Assembly (NCBI RefSeq): GCF_028453695.1
Contig: NC_135772.1
Coordinates: 8,866,001-8,930,000, forward strand
Source: Augochlora pura
Taxonomy: Eukaryota > Arthropoda > Insecta > Hymenoptera > Halictidae
Direction: 5' to 3'
Length of the DNA: 64,000 bases
Each line of letters starts with the position of its first letter. The stretch's first letter is position 1. Below are positions 57,600 through 64,000 of this stretch, in pieces. The notes under the pieces were generated by a model. The model had not been told where the DNA came from. It was given only the letters and a program-made list of their open reading frames with translations, and did not search any database. Position numbers and translations under genes: made by a program.

Positions 57600-58015
57600 T
57601 TAACACATTGTTGACCGGAAATTTTACGCCGAATCTATCTCATGTCACCGGCTATTATTTCGTAATTCAATGTGGAAGTGAAACAATATAAATAACCTTC
57701 AATAAAGATAAATAAACTTTATTTCTACATAATGAATTGAATTTTGGACATGTCTTTTATATAACTTTTAATATTTTTTTTTAATCACCTACGTGTAATG
57801 GTGCACAACCAAAACTGTTATAAACAGTACAGAACTAATATTGCTATAAAAATCTGAATATCTAGAAAAATAATTTTTTTTATGATAAAAGGGACACGTC
57901 TAAACACGATGAACAAAGCTTTTGCAGTATTCTATATTGAACTGGGTTTCACAAATTGAAATAGCTAAAGCAGGGCAAACACGAGTTAACTCGTGACCGG
58001 TCAACAATGTGTTAA
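57600..58015. mobile_element. TTAA-MITE family F inside the right Tc1 terminal repeat, 416 bp
   Basis: TTAACACATTGTTGACCGG and its complement at the right end are flanked by TTAA. Removing it restores ATCGATTAACAATGAAACTA, which matches the other Tc1 terminal repeat at 56250-56280 in reverse complement. It is thus a clean insertion with TTAA duplication. It is non-coding. Confidence 0.93.
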
Positions 58016-58188
58016 CAATGAAACTATAGAAATTATGTAAATAAAATTGATGTTTGTAGAAACTAAAGTAAGTGTTCTGACTTATTAAAAACCTAAAAAT
58101 TCGTTAATTCAACGAACAGTAAAGATACGGAGTAAAAATTTCTCAAGTACAATGATGTCGGAATATTAATGCGGCCCACTGTACTCTG

Positions 58189-60036
58189 TATTTTGCATTC
58201 AATAAGGTTGATTTTTTGGAGTTGGTGAATCAGACACCCCCTTTGAGAAACACTTACAATTTGGCGGCGACAAGGAAAGTGCACAGAGTAGCAAGAGCCG
58301 ACCGTTAAGAAAGGCAACCGGCATAGCAAGTTCGATCATTCGGTTGAACACAAAACGAGGCGGTTTCCAATGGGGCGCGCAAAGGGTAGCGCGAGCAAGG
58401 GGGTGGTAGGAAAAAGGCACAAGAAAGGCTTGAGTGGTGTTGTACGAGGGAATCGCGTGACGACTACTCACGGATCAATAGTTTGCTCGTATACGTATGT
58501 ACAGGAGTCGGTTTGCACGAGACTTCGTTTAGGCGGTGGCGTTTGCACCGTGGGGTTACGGCGGACGAAAATCGGAGTCGGCGTCGAAACGCCCCCGAAG
58601 AATCTTTGCCGATCTCGCCCAGCGTTTCTTATGCATTATTCGGAATCGCAACAATGTGTTACAATCTAGCTAGAACCGTTGCTTACCCTTATAACAGATC
58701 TAGATGAATTTCATTAGAAATGAGCTTTCAGTGCTGTTATATGGAAATAAAAATAATATCAACCCTTATGAAATAATGCCATTTTAAATATTAAACTGTC
58801 TCGTTTTCTTCGACTTCAAATAGGACAGCAGAAATAATTCTTAAAAGAATGTGCAACGAAAAGATTTTACGTTAAAAAGCCTTTATATCAATTTGATTCA
58901 AGCAAAATCCATTCTTAAAAAAGATCATTCTTTAGTTCGAGTCTATCAAATATTGTCGGAAACGGAAATATACAGTGGGATAAAATATAAAAAAATTTTA
59001 ACTTCAAAATTGAACTCTATTATTAAGAAAACATCTATGTTTTATGTATTTACAAAATTGATATGCGCAGTTCGCAATGACCATTCGAAAATTTACAGAA
59101 AGACCTTTGAACGCGAAACAGAATCTTACACTTTATAATAAATGTTATGTAAACATGTGATACATTTTTTACAGAACGTTTAAACGAAAGCAAACAAGTT
59201 CAACGACCCTACACGCTGATAGAAAGCACCGACTATAGCAACGAAATACTAGTGCATTCAATGCAAGCTTCGTATAAGCTTTCGCGCTAAACTTTTTAAT
59301 AATTAAAGGTTACTGTCACGAGGATAGTGACGACTATATTTGTACAGTCATACTCGTACCACTGCGCCATTCTAGTTAAATAAACGCCATCGTCGATTCT
59401 ACTTTAAAAAGTCCAAAACTATATCAAAACAACGAATGAAAGAAAGATGAAGATCGTTTATGCGTTGTACTAATTCACCGTTATAAAATAATATGAAAGA
59501 AACGAAAATCTTGTAGCAAAGAAAAATTGACACATTGACATTTTGTATAATTGTATATTTAAGAGTGTCGCGGTATAAGGAAAGTAAAGGTCAGGTTTTA
59601 CGTATTAGCATTTGGCGTCATAACTTCAAAGAATGTTTCCGCACAAACCATAAGAATAATCCTACTGTATCCGTATACGTGTTATTATAGGTCTATTGAT
59701 TTCTATAGATCTAGTTTCGTAAATACCAACTGTTGCCCTTTATTCTTAACATTAATGAATGGCTATGTTTTTACTGTCCTATCAAGAAATCAACCATATA
59801 AAATCTACATACAACGTGGTTCTCGTGAGTGAATGTTTCGATGCGAATCAATTGTTTATTAATAATTTCATCGTCGCAAGCTTTTATTTTTTTCTCATAT
59901 CAACCCTCCAATCGCGACGCAGTGGAACTCAAGTTCGAAATATTTAGTCAAATTTAGGAAAAACGAATCAATGACGAATCATTGACTGCCTTTATTTGTA
60001 CACAATTTTATAAAAGTATATTTATATGAATTCAAT
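58189..60036. other. non-coding; CpG-rich block 58200-58680
   Basis: Overlapping ORFs on both strands in the GC-rich block (up to 99 codons) show no domain. 58690-60036 is AT-rich; a 95-codon Lys-rich ORF (58851-59138) has no recognisable feature. Confidence 0.45.
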
Positions 60037-60254
60037 TTAACACGTTGAGCGCCGCGTCACCCAAATATGAGTGACACTAATTTCTGACCAATCTTGAAAA
60101 TTCATTTTAATTGTAATGTATTTGAACAAATTGAATTTGACTAAATGAATTTGACTTATGATAAATATTAACTATCTAGGTTTGCTTTGATTAATTAAAT
60201 TGCTTTAACTATGCGGCGATTTTAGTGGTCGATTGTCGGCACTCAACGTGTTAA
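60037..60254. mobile_element. TTAA-MITE family E, 218 bp
   Basis: TTAACACGTTGAGCGCCGCG at the left pairs with CGGCACTCAACGTGTTAA at the right, flanked by TTAA. A CACCCAAATATGAGTG mini-palindrome follows the left end. A partial copy is at 50583-50692. Confidence 0.85.
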
Positions 60255-60452
60255 ACTATACAGAGAATTATCAATTTGATTGGATATTCATTCCACAGCG
60301 TCAACTAACATTTTAGCTTCTTGTCTGCTGTTCGAACTCGGCGTAACATAAATCGACCACTATGCAGAAGAATTTAGTATTGGCCTTCGATTAAATCGCG
60401 TTACTTTGTCGAGTCTATAAAATTCATTACTATGGATATCCCTTTCGACATG

Positions 60453-60848
60453 CAGTTAGTCCCATAAGTTTTCGTATCCTCATTGCTTGTAAGAGAAATT
60501 TGTTGAAATAAAGGGATGCATGTAAAATTTTGCAATAAACTTTTTATTATGAATGAACACATGTATAAAGTTTATTTATACCAAATTATAACAAAATTGA
60601 TATTGATTAACTGATAACAAAATTGATTAACTAATAACAAAAGTATATTGATTTTACGTACTACGAGGAGTAAAATCAATATATTTTTGTTGTTAGTTAA
60701 TCAATTTTGTTATAATTTGGTATAAATAAACTTTATACATGTGTTCATTAAAAATAAAATGTTTATTGCAAAATTTTACATGCATTCCTTGATTTCAACA
60801 GATTTCTTTTATGAGCAATGCGAGTACGAATACTTATGGGACTGACTG
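60453..60848. mobile_element. fold-back MITE, nearly full-length palindrome, 396 bp
   Basis: The arms of about 190 bp are inverted copies from the tip (CAGTTAGTCCCATAAGTTTT and, complemented, CAGTCAGTCCCATAAGTATT) to a short centre near 60650 (AAATCAATATA flanking GTACTACGAGGAG). TA follows the right end; the left TA has decayed to TG. The tip resembles the mariner terminus at 48705, so it is probably mariner-derived. Confidence 0.88.
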
Positions 60849-62283
60849 TATACATAGATCATGTACCGCACTTAATTCACAAATGAAAATGTTCGAAGCT
60901 ATGACAGCATTTCCCTTAGAGCCATGAAGTCATTTGCAACAGCACCATAATCCCACCGTATGCAAAGATCAAGTAAAAGGGGAATAGGTGCTCGAAACGG
61001 GCTTAGCGGTGTCGATAATACACTTATTACCAATGTCGAAGGGGTTGGTGCGGTCAGCGTGAATCTCCGACCATGAGACGGTGTAAAAATGGTAAATTGT
61101 AAAGTATAAATCTAACGGAGGGGTCTTTTGTAGCGATAGTCGAGGAACTAGCCGGCCGGAAACGAGGGCGAAAATCGTTCTCCTTGTGATTTGAACGTGT
61201 GCCGCGGCGTTACACCGCGGTACAACCCTTATTACGGCTTGTTGTGCAAGGGAGAGCTTCGACCGGCAGCGGCGTGCTACCAACAGAGAAGGTGGAACGC
61301 GGTAGTAGAGCCTATCTACCGGCAGTAATAGCAGGTCGTATCGATCGTGACGAAATGTTCCTGGAAACGTGACGAGCTTCGGGCTGCTTTCGCTCGTTCA
61401 TTTATCGGCCGCACGGCTTGCGTACGAGCTTACGAGCTTACGAGCACCCCGCCCATGAAATTTGCGTTTTCTGCGAGCATACTACCTTCTTCCGGATCTC
61501 GCTCGCAAATTTAAGAGGCGCGTGCGTACCGGCCGGCCAACTTCCCATACACTTTTATGAATACGTTGCTGCGAACCTTCTTTATGCATAATTGAAATTT
61601 CCTGCATCAATGGTTGAAAACAGGAATTGAGTAATAATGTATTTTCTTCTGTTCACAGCTTGCGAAAATTAAATCTGATGTAACCGATGTTTTTACTGTT
61701 TTGTATTCTCATTATTGTGCAATTATTTTATTTTTATAATAATCATTTATTCACTTTTTCTTGGAAATTATATAAATTCCGCAACTCTGTGGACTGCGTA
61801 TTCTACGCATATAGAAGAACAGTACGGGGAAGATGAGACCACGAGCCGGCGTGCTGTAAGGAGAACTACCGGAGCTGTCTCAGCAGTGGGACCAGGATAT
61901 TTCGCAGTAATAAACGTACCGTATCATTTTCTTTGTGGCTCTCGAGTGCTCTACAGAAAGTGCGCGCGGTTACCTTTCCGTAAGTGGTTCCCAGTTCAAT
62001 TACGAGAACATTTTTCTCCGACACCCTGGCGAACACTTACGGCGCATGGTGCACGGCGCGGCACACGATGCCAGGGGACACACAAACATCGGCGAGTTTT
62101 ATGTAAATTCAGTTCGGCTTGCATGCGTGAACGCATGGGAATAAATACATAAGGATGAGTGGCGAATCGATACGCCTTTACCGAGAAACCACCGACGAAA
62201 AAGTCCATCAATCATTTTGTATACCGCCGGAATTATGGCGCGCGCGTACCAAGAGTTTCGTGTGTACTACACGCAAATGAGAA
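60849..62283. other. CpG-rich non-coding DNA
   Basis: GC-rich blocks lie at 60930-61570 and 61800-62280. A 145-codon plus-strand ORF (61715-62152) starts in AT-rich DNA with a hydrophobic run and continues into the GC-rich block as an Arg-rich sequence; it shares the region with ORFs in other frames and is probably chance. Nothing is supported. Confidence 0.4.
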
Positions 62284-62637
62284 TGCTGGAGAGGAAGGGA
62301 AAAATAGAGAAAGACGGGAACACCGAGACAGAGAAAGATACAGAGAAATAGAGGTGAAGGAATATAGAGATATAGAGTGAGAGAAAAAAGGTGGACATAG
62401 AGGAAGAAGGACATAAAGAAATAGAGAGTGAGACAGAGAAATAAAAGATAGAAAAAGATAGATATAGATAAAGATAGAGAAAGATAGATAAAGAAATAGA
62501 GGAAGAGGGGAAAATAGAGAAGGTAAGAAATAGCGACTGTGAGGAATGAAGAACCAGGGAGATGGTGAAAAGGAGAGAGAGGGGGAACGAGGGAAGAAAG
62601 AGAAAGGGGGGCAGAAAAGTGGGAAGATAGAGGGAAG
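62284..62637. repeat. polypurine (GA-rich) tract, about 350 bp
   Basis: The plus strand is almost all A and G, with recurring GAGAAAGATA, GATAGAGAAAGATA and GAGAGAGGGGG units. The 146-codon minus-strand ORF across it is Leu/Phe/Ser low complexity and not a gene. Confidence 0.9.
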
Positions 62638-63093
62638 TTCCGTGGCAATTTATTTGTGCCTTAGGATGCGAATCGATTTACTCAATTACGCGGTATGACA
62701 ATGGGAATGGAAGAAATGCGGAATCATCTAGATTTCGGCGCTTGATTAAAGAGGCGGAACCCTATGCTATCTATAGATTGCTAGCAAAAGACGGGTTGAA
62801 CGCACTTATTACTGTTGCTATTCAAATTATTTCTTTCTCGACCACTTGCTATACCGTGTTACACACTCACTGAAAATTTCCTTTAGTGCGTCGTGTATAT
62901 AAATAATTTTCATTTGTTTTAAAGCGAAATAACATATAGTTCTGTCGTCAATATTTAAGCATTATAATTTACAATGAACTTCAATCTGTGATACGCGCAA
63001 ATTTTCTCATTGTTTTGTGAAATTATCAAGGACTAAGTAATTACAGTTATTCTAATAAAAAGTAAAATTATACAGAGATCATTACCTTATTTA
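62638..63093. other. AT-rich non-coding DNA
   Basis: I see nothing here. Confidence 0.5.
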
Positions 63094-63140
63094 CTTTATT
63101 GTCCCATAAGTTTATTTTTGCGCGGAGTGCAAAGGGTTAA
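63094..63140. mobile_element. mariner end joined to a TTAA-MITE family B end
   Basis: A mariner-type terminus (CTTTATTGTCCCATAAGTTT, compare 48705) runs directly into CGGAGTGCAAAGGGTTAA, the right end of TTAA-MITE family B (compare 37983-38000). Both are solo fragments. Confidence 0.65.
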
Positions 63141-63254
63141 TATAGAAAAATGCTTGCAATAAATCGCAATTTACAGTTCGATTATGAAGACTAAAGAGTA
63201 ATGATTTCATTTTTCATTACAACATATGAAAATACTGTTGAAAAACAGACCCTC

Positions 63255-63361
63255 TTAAGCCCTTGCCGTATTTTAACGAGATTTTTTTCTTAAGAAATTA
63301 GTATAACTAAAAAGGTAATTACCGTTACAACTATGAAGAAAATGGTACGGCAAGGGGTTAA
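63255..63361. mobile_element. TTAA-MITE family G, 107 bp
   Basis: TTAAGCCCTTGCCGTATTTT at the left pairs with AAAATGGTACGGCAAGGGGT plus TAA at the right, flanked by TTAA. It is very short and non-coding. Confidence 0.75.
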
Positions 63362-64000
63362 TATTAAACCACCATCAACTATGGCCTAGATATAAACGGC
63401 TAATTTTCTTTTCCATGTTGTTAATATTATTAGCTAATGTTACGTTTCATGGTGCTCATGTCATTAACCGATACCACTTCTTTCCAATGTAAACTTCAAT
63501 TTACACGTTCACCGTTTACGATTTCGATCAACATTTACGACATCTAGGATTTTGTATTTCAAGCGAAGAACAAAAATTCCGTGCAAATTGTTACTTGAAA
63601 TTATATAGCCTACTATGATATTAACAGTTCTATGTTCTTTTTAACAATACCTCGTTTTATGTTTTATGGGAATATACATTGACTTCAATAAGTGGACTGT
63701 AAATTTTTATCCGATATAAAATATTTTCGTAAATTGCAATGAATATGAACGAAACAAGAGTGTCACGCTTCCTTTAACAATTTCAATAAAGTGCAATTAA
63801 TTCGTTAATATTCTTCAATATAAATGGAATCCGTAAATATTCTTAGAGATATAATCCAGTACATGGTTACGTTAGTTTTACGCTGCGGAACAGTTTTAAC
63901 TCTTTGAGTCCAGAAAAATATTCCTCTCCTTTTGATTACTTTCACCCATTAAGATAAGACGACTGAAGTAATCGTCCCATACTAAGGACCAGGATGAACG
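63362..64000. other. AT-rich non-coding DNA
   Basis: Nothing is supported here up to the window end. Confidence 0.5.

Larger units (their letters stand above)
55898..58181 (-). mobile_element. Tc1-like element with long IR/DR ends, 2284 bp including nested MITEs
   Basis: It is flanked by TA (55896-55897 and 58182-58183). The ends are CAGTGGGCCGCATTAA and, complemented, the same. Terminal repeats of over 200 bp carry a second inner copy of the end motif (GCAAAAATATTCGGACACTC at 56296 and its counterpart near 57550). It holds a broken transposase on the minus strand and two TTAA-MITEs, one in each terminal repeat. A solo end of the family lies at 39553-39715. Confidence 0.93.
55572..58188. mobile_element. 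palindromic TA-MITE, split by a nested Tc1-like element
   Basis: The left terminus CAGGGTGTCCCAAAAGTGTC follows TA at 55570-55571. The two arms (55572 to about 55720, and about 55745-55895) pair over most of their length, for example GAGTTATTAACGAAAGATG with its complement and GGTCGAGCCAA with TTGGCTCGACC. The right arm stops at GAGA, before the TA at 55896. Its last bases (CTCTG, then TA) are found after the nested element at 58184-58188. GAGATACTCTGTA is a decayed form of the expected GGGACACCCTGTA. So about 330 bp of MITE is interrupted by the 2.3-kb Tc1-like insertion. Confidence 0.8.

Noticed and set aside
61715..62152. 145-codon ORF with an N-terminal hydrophobic stretch resembling a signal peptide
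   Set aside because: The hydrophobic start is AT-rich background and the rest is an Arg-rich GC-block translation; no cleavage site or domain.
62208..62648. 146-codon minus-strand ORF
   Set aside because: It is the complement of the polypurine tract and encodes only Leu/Phe/Ser/Tyr low complexity.

Overview
The window looks like a stretch of animal nuclear genome, most likely insect. My best guess is Hymenoptera (an ant or a related group), but the sequence alone does not prove it. The reasons are an AT-rich background with scattered CpG-rich blocks, two clean spliceosomal exons with GTAAGT donors, many mariner and Tc1-like transposons, many TTAA-flanked MITEs, and two 100-N assembly gaps. 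There is no operon, CRISPR array, rRNA or convincing tRNA, and no bacterial gene.

Only one host gene is firmly supported. It is a minus-strand gene with two internal exons (19473-19575, then 6301-6434) separated by an intron of about 13 kb. Their splice phases match, and together they encode part of a charged coiled coil. It may be a PHLDB/LL5-type cytoskeletal protein, but that name is tentative. Its other exons are outside the window or not recognisable. A 74-codon acidic ORF (32045-32269, minus) and a ~105-codon open segment (49526-49841, plus) are weaker coding candidates. Several long ORFs lie in CpG-rich blocks (1061-1585, 3066-3614, 11726-12376). I do not recognise them and they are probably chance ORFs.

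The rest is non-coding DNA dense with dead mobile elements. Mariner relics lie at 17899-18310, 20505-21749, 33745-34651, 36597-37305, 48705-49525 and 50953-51303. Tc1-like relics lie at 15086-15490, 45905-46483, 51404-51790, 52926-53836 and 55898-58181, with solo terminal repeats at 29218-29316 and 39553-39715. All transposase reading frames found carry stops, frameshifts or deletions, or are cut by an assembly gap. At least a dozen TTAA-flanked MITEs or MITE ends, in several families, have piggyBac-like termini (TTAACCC..., TTAACAC...). TA-flanked MITEs lie at 10570-11240, 42169-42531, 55572-58188 and 60453-60848.

The clearest structure is a nested stack at 55572-58188: a palindromic TA-MITE, split by a Tc1-like element, which is itself split by two different TTAA-MITEs. 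Other points worth a check are three copies of a ~70-bp CpG-rich motif spaced about 1.57 kb apart (41.86, 43.43 and 45.00 kb), an unclassified repeat shared between 13.5 and 40.5 kb, a coding-like segment joined to a dead mariner at 49.5 kb, and runs of 21 G and 40 C. I did not find a convincing new biochemical system.
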